Source: Streptomyces sp. NBC_00358 (GTDB taxonomy: Bacteria > Actinomycetota > Actinomycetes > Streptomycetales > Streptomycetaceae). Taken from it: a stretch of DNA of 64,000 nt. The stretch lies in contig NZ_CP107976.1 of the NCBI RefSeq assembly GCF_036099295.1, positions 2,852,001 through 2,916,000 of the forward strand, written 5' to 3'. The position numbers and the translations under genes are program-made. Shown piece by piece: positions 39,842 through 47,201 of this stretch. Numbering within the stretch: position 1 is the stretch's first letter; each line of letters opens with the position of its first letter. Under the pieces are notes generated by a model. That model made no database searches. It worked only from the letters and a program-made list of their open reading frames with translations, and had not been told where the DNA came from.

Positions 39842-41521
39842 TCACTTGGCCGCGGAGCCGTTGTCGTCGAGCAGCTTCTTGTACCAGGCGCGCAGGTCGT
39901 CGCCGCCCTTCTGCTTCCAGTCCGCGACGGCCTGCTGCATGTCGCCGATCTTCTTGCGGCCCCGGACGATGTCGTCCTCCAGCTGCTCGAAGTCGTTGGC
40001 GAGGTTGGTCCACCGGTTGGGCTCGGTGATGGTCAGGCCGTAGAAGGAGGACTTCTTGGTGAAGGCGCCCATGCGCTGCTGCCATTCGACCTGGAGCTTG
40101 GCGATCTCCGGCAGGTCGGGGTGCGCGAGGTAGGCGGCCGGGTCGCCGGTGTAGTCGTAGGCGCCGTTGACCTCGTTGGTGCCCTTGGTGGTCTTGGTGG
40201 GCAGGCCGTTCTTGACCGTGTAGTCGGTGCCCTCGACGCCGTACACCGTGAGCATGTACTCCTTGGTGCCGTACGGGGCCGCGCAGAAGTCGGCGAGCGC
40301 GAGGAAGTCCTTGATCTGCCGCTTGGACGCCTTCTTGCTGACGAAGGTGAAGATGCCGGCGGGCTGGGTGGCCCAGAGCGTGGGACTGCCGCCGGAGGGA
40401 CCGAAGATGTCGAACGCGCCCATCTCGAAGTCCGTCTTCTGGGTGCGCTGTTCGGCCGTCAGGCCGTACCAGTAGGACAGGTCGCCGTTGAAGACGAGGG
40501 ACTGGCCCGCGGTGAAGCGGTTGGACGCGTCGCCCTTGACGGCCTTGGCGTCGGGGTGGACGACGCCCGCCGCGTACAGCTTGCGCGTCCACTCCAGCGC
40601 TTCGAGGTACTCGGCGGTCTCGATCCGGTTGACCAGCTTGCCGTCCCGCAGGTCCCACCACAGCGCCTTGTCGCTGCCGTTGAGGACGCCGTAGATGTTG
40701 AAGGCGGTCCACTTGAGGTCGTCGCAGGCCCACACCTTCGCCTTGGCGTCGGTGGCCTCCTTCGCCCAGGACAGGAACTCGTCGGGCGACTTGGGCAGGG
40801 TCCAGCCCTTCTTCGCGAAGATGTCCTTGCGGTGGAAGGGCGCGATGTTCGTGACGTACGAGGCCGGCATCGGGATCGCGCGCAGCAGGCCGCCGAAGAT
40901 GGAGCGCTGCCAGGCGTCGGTCGGTACGGCCGCGAGGTTCGGGTAGTCCTTGACCTTGTCGCCGGACAGGTACGGGCCGAGGTCGGCGAACTTGGCGTCG
41001 ATGGCGGTCGGTATCTTGCCGTTCAGGTTCCAGCCAGGGACGACCACCACGTCCGGGATGTCGCTGGAGGCGAGGATCGCGCCCAGTTTCTCGTCGTAGG
41101 TGTTGCCGTCCTGGTTCTGCCAGGTCGCCTTGATGCCGATGGCCTCGTTCATGGCCGTGTAGTACGCGTTGTCGCCGGCCGGCGGGGTGCCCCAGAACGG
41201 CGACATGATCTTCAGGTCGCTGCCGCCGCCGAGCTTCTTCGGGACGGCCGTCTTCAGCGAGCTCAGGTCGATCGGCTGGGTGAATCCCGCCGCCGATCCG
41301 TTCTTCGACGGGATGTCGGGCGTGACGACACTCGACGCCACGAACGTCGGAAGGATCTTCTGGGCGTCCTTCCCCGAGGTGGTGCCGTCCTTGTTGCCGT
41401 CCTGTCCGCCGCCGCAGGCGGCGAGCAGGGGCATTCCGCCGGCCACGGCGGCCGCTGCGACCGCAGTGGAGGCGAGGAAGCTTCTCCGGCTGGGGGCGGA
41501 GGTGGCGGAGTTCGGCGTCAT
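39842..41521 (-). CDS. Sugar ABC transporter substrate-binding lipoprotein
   Basis: A 559-residue lipoprotein of the large LplA/YtcQ type. The N terminus combines a twin-arginine motif (SRRSFLAST) with a lipobox LLAAC (Cys about residue 36), so it is Tat-exported and lipid-anchored. The mature protein shows the DLKIMSPFWGTPPAGDNAYY opening and a clam-shell fold. It begins the leftward operon (binding protein, two permeases, GH42, GH95, GH12). No ATPase gene is present, so a multitasking MsiK-type ATPase must energise it. The large size suggests recognition of branched oligosaccharides. Confidence 0.92.
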   Translation of the reverse strand: MTPNSATSAPSRRSFLASTAVAAAAVAGGMPLLAACGGGQDGNKDGTTSGKDAQKILPTFVASSVVTPDIPSKNGSAAGFTQPIDLSSLKTAVPKKLGGGSDLKIMSPFWGTPPAGDNAYYTAMNEAIGIKATWQNQDGNTYDEKLGAILASSDIPDVVVVPGWNLNGKIPTAIDAKFADLGPYLSGDKVKDYPNLAAVPTDAWQRSIFGGLLRAIPMPASYVTNIAPFHRKDIFAKKGWTLPKSPDEFLSWAKEATDAKAKVWACDDLKWTAFNIYGVLNGSDKALWWDLRDGKLVNRIETAEYLEALEWTRKLYAAGVVHPDAKAVKGDASNRFTAGQSLVFNGDLSYWYGLTAEQRTQKTDFEMGAFDIFGPSGGSPTLWATQPAGIFTFVSKKASKRQIKDFLALADFCAAPYGTKEYMLTVYGVEGTDYTVKNGLPTKTTKGTNEVNGAYDYTGDPAAYLAHPDLPEIAKLQVEWQQRMGAFTKKSSFYGLTITEPNRWTNLANDFEQLEDDIVRGRKKIGDMQQAVADWKQKGGDDLRAWYKKLLDDNGSAAK

Positions 41522-41651
41522 TGCGTCAACCCTTCATGGCGCACAGCAGGACACCCGGCGGTGGAGCCGTCGGCTGCGGTGTCTTGAGTGGATCTGCCTG
41601 AGCTGAAGCGGTCCTCGGGGGACTGTGCCCTCAGGGGAGGGAAGCCCGTCA

Positions 41652-41667
41652 ATCGAAGCGCTTCGAT
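41652..41667. promoter_or_regulatory. LacI-type operator O3 (ABC operon)
   Basis: ATCGAAGCGCTTCGAT is a perfect 16-bp palindrome, 131 bases upstream of the binding-protein start. It shares the 14-base core of O1. Its edge overlaps a possible minus-strand -35 (TTGACG). Confidence 0.85.
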
Positions 41668-41804
41668 GTTGCTGCGAGGTTAAGTGAACGCCTGGGGGTG
41701 CACAAGGGTCGATCCCAAGATTCCTCCGCGGTGTCCCGCAACAGGGCGACTCCGTAAGTGACTTGATATCACCGCCGGGAAACGGAGTTGCTGCGCCCGG
41801 TGTC

Positions 41805-41847
41805 TTGACACCCACCCCTCGGTCGATCGAGCATCGAAGCGCTTCGA
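41805..41847 (+). promoter_or_regulatory. GH3 promoter with overlapping LacI-type operator O4
   Basis: TTGACA (41805-41810) and GAGCAT (41829-41834) are spaced by 18 bases; the palindrome TCGAAGCGCTTCGA (41834-41847) starts at the -10 and covers the transcription start. Repressor binding here would directly block initiation. The GH3 start codon lies 36 bases further. Confidence 0.75.
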
Positions 41848-41883
41848 AAGTACGTCGTCGCTCCACCACCGAGGGATCACCAC

Positions 41884-44766
41884 GTGACCGCAGAGACGCC
41901 ACCCATGCCGCCCTTCCGTGACGCGAGCCTGCCGTTCGCGAAGCGCATCGACGACCTGCTGGCGCGGCTCACCCTCGACGAACGGATCGCGCTCCTGCAC
42001 CAGTTCGCGCCCGCCGTCGAGCGACTCGGGGTGCGGTCCTTCCGCACCGGCCAGGAGGCTCTGCACGGGGTCGCCTGGATGGGGCCGGCGACGGTGTTCC
42101 CCCAGGCCGTCGGACTCGGCGCGACCTGGAACGAGGATCTCGTGCGCCGGATCGGGGAGGCCGTCTCGTCGGAGGCCCGCGCGATGCGGGCCCGCGACGA
42201 CCGCGTGGGCCTCAACGTCTGGTCCCCCACGGTGAATCTGCTGCGCCACCCGCTGTGGGGCCGCAACGAGGAGGGCTACTCGGAGGACCCGGCGCTCACC
42301 TCCGCCATCGCCACGGCGTACACCCGCGGGCTGCGCGGCGACCACCCCGCCTACTGGCGCACGGCGCCGGTCCTCAAGCACTGGCTCGCGCACAACAACG
42401 AGACGGACAGGGACACCTCGTCGTCCTCCGTCCGCCCGCGCGTGCTGCACGAGTACGACCTGCGCGCCTTCCGCGAGACAGTCCTGGCCGGCTCCGTCGC
42501 CGGCGTGATGCCCGCGTACAACCTGGTCAACGGCCGCCCCAACCACGTCTCGCCGTATCTGCGCGAGCACCTGCGGGCCTGGACCGACCAGGAGCTGCTG
42601 GTCTGCTCGGACGCCGGGGCGCCCTCCAACCTGGTCGACTCCGAGCACTACTTCGGCACCCACGAGGAGGCCACCGCCGCCGCGCTCCTCGCCGGCGTCG
42701 ACAGCTTCACCGACCACGGCACGGACGGCTCGCTGATCACCGGACGCGTCCGGGGCGCCCTGGAACGGGGCCTGCTGACCGAAGCCGACATCGACACCGC
42801 GGTCCGTCGCCAGCTCGCCGTGCGCTTCCGGCTGGGCGAGTTCGACCCGGACCTCGACCCGTACGCCGGCACCGTGGACTTCGACACGCCCGCCCACCGC
42901 GCGCTCGCCCGGGAGGCCGCGGAGCAGGCGATCGTGCTGCTCAAGAACGACGGTCTGCTGCCGCTGCGCCCCGGTGTCCGGGTCGCCGTCGTCGGCCTGC
43001 TCGCCGACGAGTGCAAGCTCGACTGGTACAGCGGCACCCTCATCCACCGCTCGACCCCGCTGGAGGGCCTGTACGAGCGCTTCGGCGCCGAGCACGTGGA
43101 CTTCGCCGAGGGTGTGGACCGCGTACGCCTCAGGACCTCGTCCGGCGCGTACCTCATGGTGCCCGCCGCCGAGGAGGCCTCGGAGGAGGTGCGCGGCGCC
43201 GAGGGCGCCCTCGACCCGGCGCTGCTCGCGGGCCGCACGGATCTGCCCCCGCTGACCGCCGACGCCGTCGGCACCGAACTGGCGCTGGTCGACTGGGGCG
43301 AGGGCGTCCTCACCCTGCGGGCCCCCGACGGCCGGTACCTCTCGGTCGCCGACGACGGCTTCGTCCGCGCCTCCGCCGACCGGCCTGGCGGCTGGGTCGT
43401 CCAGGAGACCTTCCGGCTGGAAGCCTCCGCAGCCCATCGGAACGGTCACCTCCTGAAGCACCTGGGGACGGGCAGGTACGTCTGTGTCGCCGCCGAGGGC
43501 GTGAAGGTTGCCGACGAGGACGCCGGGAACGCCGGGATCTTCGAGCTGGAGTTCGGCGAACGCGGCGAGGACGCGGTGGCCCGCGCCGCCGCCGGAGCCG
43601 ACGTGGTCCTCGTCGTCGCGGGCAACGACCCGCACATCAACGGCCGCGAGACCGAGGACCGTACGACCCTTCGGCTGCCCGCCCATCAGGAGCGGCTGCT
43701 GCGCGCCGCCCGCGCGGCGAATCCGGACACGGCGCTGGCCCTCGTCTCCGCCTACCCGTACGCGGTCGACCACGCCGATCTGCCCGCCCTGCTGTGGACC
43801 GCGCACGGCGGCCAGGCCGCGGGCACCGCGCTGGCCCGCGTGCTCGCCGGGGACGTCTCCCCCGCGGGCCGCCTCCCGCAGACCTGGTACGCCGGGGACG
43901 AGGATCTGCCCGGCCTGCTCGACTACGACGTGATCGGTGGCCGGCAGACCTATCTCTACTTCGAGGGGACTCCGCTGTTCCCCTTCGGACACGGCCTGTC
44001 CTACGCCTCGTTCGGCTACACGGACCTGCGGGTCGGGCGGGAGGCGGCCGCGTTGACCGTCTCCTGCACCGTCACCAACACCGCGGCCGTGCCCGCCGAC
44101 GAGGTGGTCCAGCTCTACACGCGCGCGGTCGCCCCGTCCGTAGCCCGCCCTCGGCGCGAACTGGCGGCACACCGCAGGATCCGGCTCGCCCCGGGCGCGT
44201 CGGCCACCGTCTCCTTCGAACTCCCGCTCTCCGCGCTGGAGTTCTGGGACGTCGCGCACGGTCGCCGGCGTCTGGAGCCGGGCGCGTACGAGCTGCTGGT
44301 CGGCGCGTCCAGCGAGGACATCCGGCTCGGCGCGACCGTCGAACTCGACGGCGAACCGGCGGCTCCCCGTCCCGTCCGCGAACGTGGCCTGGACGCGGCC
44401 GACTTCGACGAGCAGCTCGACACCGCCATCGTCGACCGTACGAAGGCGGCGGGCGACGCGGTGACCCCGGCGGACGGCGGCACCGGTGAACTCCTGTACC
44501 GGGACTGCGATTTCGGCGAGGGGGTCACCGAGGTCACCGTGGAGGCGGCGGGCGAGGGGGTTGTGGAGGTCTTCCTGGACGGCGGCCTGCCGGTCGCCGG
44601 ACAGCCGCGGGCCGGCGCCCCGGTCGCCGAGGTCACGGTGAGCGGAACGCGGGGGCCCTACGACTACCGCACCATCGCCGCCGCGTTCGCCGCCGGCGGA
44701 TCGCACGATGTCCGCCTCCGACTGCGCGGGCCCGTGAGGCTCGCGCACGTCGGCTTCTCCGGTTGA
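41884..44766 (+). CDS. GH3 beta-glycosidase with inserted beta-trefoil-like domain
   Basis: A 960-residue GH3 enzyme without signal peptide, expected to release glucose or xylose from the backbone of imported oligosaccharides. The N-terminal barrel has nucleophile Asp243 in ELLVCSDAGAPSNLV; the second domain has the acid/base region HINGRETEDRTTLRLP. Between the two halves of the second domain (about 415-560) lies an insertion with the repeats GAYLMV, DGRYLSVADDG and TGRYVCVAAEG, resembling a fascin-like beta-trefoil. A fibronectin III-like domain (about 715-790) and a C-terminal CBM6-like beta-sandwich (about 860-960) follow. The GTG start has GAGGGA upstream. It is controlled by operator O4. 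Confidence 0.92.
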   Translation: MTAETPPMPPFRDASLPFAKRIDDLLARLTLDERIALLHQFAPAVERLGVRSFRTGQEALHGVAWMGPATVFPQAVGLGATWNEDLVRRIGEAVSSEARAMRARDDRVGLNVWSPTVNLLRHPLWGRNEEGYSEDPALTSAIATAYTRGLRGDHPAYWRTAPVLKHWLAHNNETDRDTSSSSVRPRVLHEYDLRAFRETVLAGSVAGVMPAYNLVNGRPNHVSPYLREHLRAWTDQELLVCSDAGAPSNLVDSEHYFGTHEEATAAALLAGVDSFTDHGTDGSLITGRVRGALERGLLTEADIDTAVRRQLAVRFRLGEFDPDLDPYAGTVDFDTPAHRALAREAAEQAIVLLKNDGLLPLRPGVRVAVVGLLADECKLDWYSGTLIHRSTPLEGLYERFGAEHVDFAEGVDRVRLRTSSGAYLMVPAAEEASEEVRGAEGALDPALLAGRTDLPPLTADAVGTELALVDWGEGVLTLRAPDGRYLSVADDGFVRASADRPGGWVVQETFRLEASAAHRNGHLLKHLGTGRYVCVAAEGVKVADEDAGNAGIFELEFGERGEDAVARAAAGADVVLVVAGNDPHINGRETEDRTTLRLPAHQERLLRAARAANPDTALALVSAYPYAVDHADLPALLWTAHGGQAAGTALARVLAGDVSPAGRLPQTWYAGDEDLPGLLDYDVIGGRQTYLYFEGTPLFPFGHGLSYASFGYTDLRVGREAAALTVSCTVTNTAAVPADEVVQLYTRAVAPSVARPRRELAAHRRIRLAPGASATVSFELPLSALEFWDVAHGRRRLEPGAYELLVGASSEDIRLGATVELDGEPAAPRPVRERGLDAADFDEQLDTAIVDRTKAAGDAVTPADGGTGELLYRDCDFGEGVTEVTVEAAGEGVVEVFLDGGLPVAGQPRAGAPVAEVTVSGTRGPYDYRTIAAAFAAGGSHDVRLRLRGPVRLAHVGFSG

Positions 44767-44787
44767 GGGTCCGGAGGAGCCGGCACA

Positions 44788-44823
44788 GGGGTCCGGCACC
44801 GGAAGGCATCGGTGCCGGGCCCC
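44788..44823 (+). terminator. Terminator of the GH3 gene
   Basis: A 13-bp stem including one G-U pair (44788-44800 with 44811-44823, GGGGTCCGGCACC and partner) with a 10-base loop lies 21 bases after the stop. An outer CGGAGGAG/CTTCTCCG pairing extends it. Confidence 0.8.
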
Positions 44824-44841
44824 TTCTCCGGCGACATTAGC

Positions 44842-44856
44842 TGAAAACGATTGTCA
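44842..44856. promoter_or_regulatory. Zur-like palindromic box without an obvious target gene
   Basis: TGAAAACGATTGTCA matches the Streptomyces Zur-box pattern as I remember it (TGaaAatgATTttCA) with outer TGA/TCA arms. A second weaker A/T-rich half-site follows (44858-44876). The stretch stands out by AT content. No zinc-related gene follows; the next feature on the plus strand is the tRNA-like gene 216 bp away. A general Fur-family site is the alternative. Confidence 0.5.
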
Positions 44857-45026
44857 CTGAAGATGTCGTTTTCGGTCACGCTCGACGGAACGCCGGCGGC
44901 CGGAGCCTGTGGGCATCCGCGAGCGCTCCCGGGAAGGCGGCCGCACACCCGCTCCGGGCACCGGGCTCTCCGGGCTCCGGGCAATCACGCCCCGGGCAGG
45001 GCGTTTCCCCCTCCCGAGCCATGCGC

Positions 45027-45032
45027 TAACAT
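45027..45032 (+). promoter_or_regulatory. Possible -10 element of the tRNA-like gene
   Basis: TAACAT lies 40 bases upstream of the tRNA-like gene in a locally AT-richer stretch. The -35 region (TTTCCC at 45004-45009) is a poor match, so the promoter call is tentative. Confidence 0.4.
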
Positions 45033-45072
45033 GATCTTCAGCAGATCGGCAGACGTCACGCCGGTTCGCGAC

Positions 45073-45145
45073 GCGTCGGTGGTCCAAGGAAAGACGCCCC
45101 GCTTCCTGCGGGGAAATGCAGGTGCAAGGCCTGCCCGGCGCTCCA
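45073..45145 (+). tRNA. tRNA-Gly(UCC)-like gene with unusual T-loop
   Basis: The 73 bases fold as a full cloverleaf. The acceptor stem is GCGTCGG/CCGGCGC (7 bp, one G-U), followed by T8 and G9. The D-arm is GTC/GAC with loop containing A14, G18, G19 and A21. The anticodon stem is CCCCG/CGGGG with loop CTTCCTG (U33, anticodon UCC). The variable loop is AAAT, the T-stem GCAGG/CCTGC with a 7-base loop TGCAAGG, then discriminator U73 and an encoded CCA. G1-C72, C2-G71, C35, C36 and U73 are the known bacterial glycyl-tRNA synthetase identity elements. Odd points are G55 instead of U55, G60, and U37 where a purine is normal. A strong terminator follows within five bases. It may be a specialised, non-translational glycyl donor or a decayed tRNA. 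Confidence 0.75.
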
Positions 45146-45149
45146 CGAA

Positions 45150-45189
45150 GACCCTTGTCCCGCACTGTCCGGGACAAGGGTCCTTTTTT
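45150..45189 (+). terminator. Intrinsic terminator with U6 tract after the tRNA-like gene
   Basis: A perfect 12-bp stem GACCCTTGTCCC/GGGACAAGGGTC (45150-45161 with 45171-45182), 9-base loop, then C and six T residues (45184-45189). A run of six T is rare in this GC-rich window and fixes the direction as plus strand. Confidence 0.92.
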
Positions 45190-45203
45190 CTGTCCGGGTC
45201 GGT

Positions 45204-45995
45204 TCAGGAGCGGGCCGGCAGCCAGCCCTGCTGAACGGCGCGTGCACCGGCCTCGAAACGGCTGCGTGCGCCGAGGCGGTCCATCAGCTCGGAGGCGATC
45301 CGCCGGGCCGTGCGGTGCGACACCCCGAGCCGTTTGGCGATCGCCTCGTCGGTATGACCCTCGGCCAGGAGACGGAGGGCGGTCGCCTGCTGACCGGTGA
45401 GCCCGTTCGGGTCGGTGGGGACGACCTCGCCGAGCGGCCGGGCGGCCTCCCAGGTGGTCTCGAAGAGCGCGTACAGCGCGGTGAGCGTGCCCTGGCCGGT
45501 CAGCAGGACGGCGCCCGCGGCGGTGTCGTCGCTGCTGACCGAGATCATGGCGGTCCGCCGGTCCATGAGGATCATCCGGGTCGGCAGGGACGGAATCGTG
45601 CGGATCCGGCCGCCCAGCCGGGCCAGCCAGGTGGCGTGTTCGACGGTGGGCCGGCTGGAGCGGACGCTGTCGAGGTAGATCGTGCGCATACGCACCCCGC
45701 GGCCGAGCAGATCCTGGTTGAGCGGCCGTGAGGCGGCCATGTTCTCCGCGGTCTGCGGACCGCCCGGGGCGAAGGTCAGGAACTCCTCGCGCACCTCGCG
45801 GGTGGGTACACCGTCTCCGTGACGGAGCCGGCCGGCGTCCGCCGGGGCGATCTGCCAGCCGGCGTCACCGGCGAGAACGGAGTAGGCCGGAACCGCGTCC
45901 GCCGCTGACCGGAGCGTGACTACCGGGGAGGCGAGAGCCGCGGCGACGACGAGGGAGGAGACCGCGGCGACTTTGGCGATTCGGGTACGAAGCAT
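45204..45995 (-). CDS. LuxR-family regulator with signal-peptide-like N terminus
   Basis: A 263-residue protein. Residues ~80-195 (REEFLTFAPGGPQTAENMAASRPLNQDLLGRGVRMRTIYLDSVRSS ... IPSLPTRMILMDRRTAMISV) match the effector part common in Streptomyces TrmB/LuxR-type regulators, and residues ~198-263 form a LuxR HTH (LTGQQATALRLLAEGHTDEAIAKRLGVSHRTARRIASELMDRLGA). The usual N-terminal ~80 residues are replaced by MLRTRIAK plus a hydrophobic helix VAAVSSLVVAAALASPVVTL that looks like a signal peptide or anchor. A GGAAGG precedes the ATG, so the start looks real. If exported, the HTH would be outside the cell, which is hard to reconcile with DNA binding. A downstream start is the alternative. It is convergent with the tRNA-like gene. 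Confidence 0.82.
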   Translation of the reverse strand: MLRTRIAKVAAVSSLVVAAALASPVVTLRSAADAVPAYSVLAGDAGWQIAPADAGRLRHGDGVPTREVREEFLTFAPGGPQTAENMAASRPLNQDLLGRGVRMRTIYLDSVRSSRPTVEHATWLARLGGRIRTIPSLPTRMILMDRRTAMISVSSDDTAAGAVLLTGQGTLTALYALFETTWEAARPLGEVVPTDPNGLTGQQATALRLLAEGHTDEAIAKRLGVSHRTARRIASELMDRLGARSRFEAGARAVQQGWLPARS

Positions 45996-46450
45996 GGGTG
46001 TTTCCGTTCCTTCCGGGATGAGATGCGGTGTCCGGCTCGCCGTCGCGTCCCGCGGTGGCGCTCGGCTCGGTGATCCATAGGTTCGTCGCAGCTCAGGCCG
46101 TGAGGAGAGTTCACGGATGGACGGAAAGGGCCTTGGACCGATGTGTCCACGCGGGCCGCTTCAGTCCACCGTCCGAGGTTCGAAGGCCGACGGCACTCGC
46201 CGGGAGCCGCCTCCAGCGTCTGGCGCGCACGGCCGAGGACGAGGTCGGCAACGTCTCGTGTCGACCCCTCCAGCGGCGACACCGCTCGCTCCTCGACCTC
46301 GCACAGCAAGAGGCCCGCGTGTCCTTCGAGCTGAAGCGCCAACAGGTCCAGCTCGGCGCCTCCTCTCGGGCGGGTCCCGCCGTCCAGGCCCTGGGCGCCG
46401 GCGTCGCGGATCATGCCGACGTGGATGGGCCGCTCGTCCATGCTGCTCAC
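45920..46450 (-). pseudogene. DUF6415-like protein, C terminus apparently degenerate
   Basis: The GTG at 46450 overlaps the preceding stop (GTGA). Residues ~33-85 (ELDLLALQLEGHAGLLLCEVEERAVSPLEGSTRDVADLVLGRARQTLEAAPG) resemble DUF6415, a small actinobacterial family of unknown function found near mobile or natural-product loci. After about residue 95 the sequence loses family character, turns Arg/Ser/Pro-rich, and runs 76 bases into the LuxR gene in another frame. I infer that the original 3' end was lost, perhaps when the LuxR gene arrived. The family match is from memory. Confidence 0.45.
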
Positions 46451-46974
46451 CGGGCGGCCTCCGCCCGGCGTTCGAGCAGCCGCCGGGCGGCACGGATCAT
46501 CAGGTCCAACGCGTCCGGGGCGCAGAGGTCACCGGCCGGGTCGAGTGGCACGCACCAGTGCGACGAGGTCGCCTCGGCGGGAGCCCTGACGGAGGGATGC
46601 GGGACGCCCACACAGGTTGTCTCGTCGAGGTGAGCGACGTGGCGGTCTCGTCGGCCTCCGGCCCGTTCAGGGCGGATGTCTGCTCGCGGCGGGATGAGGG
46701 CGTGGTAGCGGTGCGGGTTGAGATCCATGAACACCGGGCCTCGGATGGCCTCCGCGAGATACTCCTCGACCGCAGGCAGTTCCTCGGTGCCTGCGGCAGC
46801 GAAGACCAAGACACCCGAGATCCGTACGGCCTCGAAGGTGCGACCGCCCCGGAGCAGGGCGAGACCGTACTTGTCCCACTCGATGCGGGCGCGGTCGGCG
46901 GGGTCCGCCGCCTGCTGGGGCCAGCCCTCTGCAGCTCTGTCCGCGACGGTAGCCGCGGCACGGGTCCATGGACG
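46447..46974 (-). pseudogene. Headless hypothetical gene (paralogue of the 59539-59997 gene)
   Basis: An open frame runs from just after a TGA at 46975-46977 to 46447. Its product contains RIEWDKYGLALLRGGRTFEAVRISGVLVFAAAG, then GPVFMDLNPHRYHALIPPR, CVGVP, HWCVPLDPAGDLCAPDALDLMIRAARRLL. The same order of motifs occurs in the complete gene at 59539-59997 (RGIALLPAGKAWDVLILPG, GPVLVDFGDARMGFFVP, WLVPP). No ATG or GTG occurs in frame before the body of the conserved domain; only a TTG at 46809 is available, inside the domain. About 20 N-terminal residues seem lost, so this is probably a decayed gene, unless a rare start is used. It is coupled to the DUF6415-like frame downstream. Confidence 0.5.
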
Positions 46975-47201
46975 TCAAGGAGTCTAATGATCTGTCTGTG
47001 CCCTGGGCGAAGGGCGCCGTAGTCGCCACGAATCGACGCATCTCTGACCGCGCCTGCCAGACCGACAGCAGGTCTGACGGCCTATCCAGCCGAACTCCTC
47101 GACTGGCATCCGTTCCGGTGATATGAACAGGATCCTCTCATTGACGAGACAAGGGCCCGTACGGCCTGATTGAAGCGGCACAAGCGTTACGGGAGCCGAA
47201 T
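46975..47201. other. Intergenic region, left side of lower-GC segment
   Basis: No gene is supported. Composition shifts here from typical Streptomyces to a less GC-rich segment that continues to about 48350. CGGGAG near 47185 is the Shine-Dalgarno of the membrane-protein gene. Confidence 0.45.

Larger units (their letters stand above)
41522..41883. other. Divergent control region of the sugar locus
   Basis: A 362-bp divergent promoter region between the binding-protein gene and the GH3 gene. It holds two LacI-type operators (listed separately), a TTGACG-like -35 on the minus strand at 41647-41652 overlapping one, and a TTGACA on the plus strand overlapping the control of GH3. No gene is seen. 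Confidence 0.75.

Noticed and set aside
45073..45189. Cobalamin or other metabolite riboswitch
   Set aside because: I first suspected a riboswitch, but no known consensus fits, whereas a complete tRNA cloverleaf with CCA accounts for all the pairings.
44851..45234. Plus-strand open frame of 127 codons downstream of the Zur-like box
   Set aside because: It passes through the tRNA-like gene and terminator, has no recognisable domain, and its composition is Arg/Pro-rich.
46028..46633. Plus-strand open frame of 201 codons
   Set aside because: Antisense to the DUF6415-like and headless frames, which have recognisable family motifs; no homology or ribosome-binding site seen.
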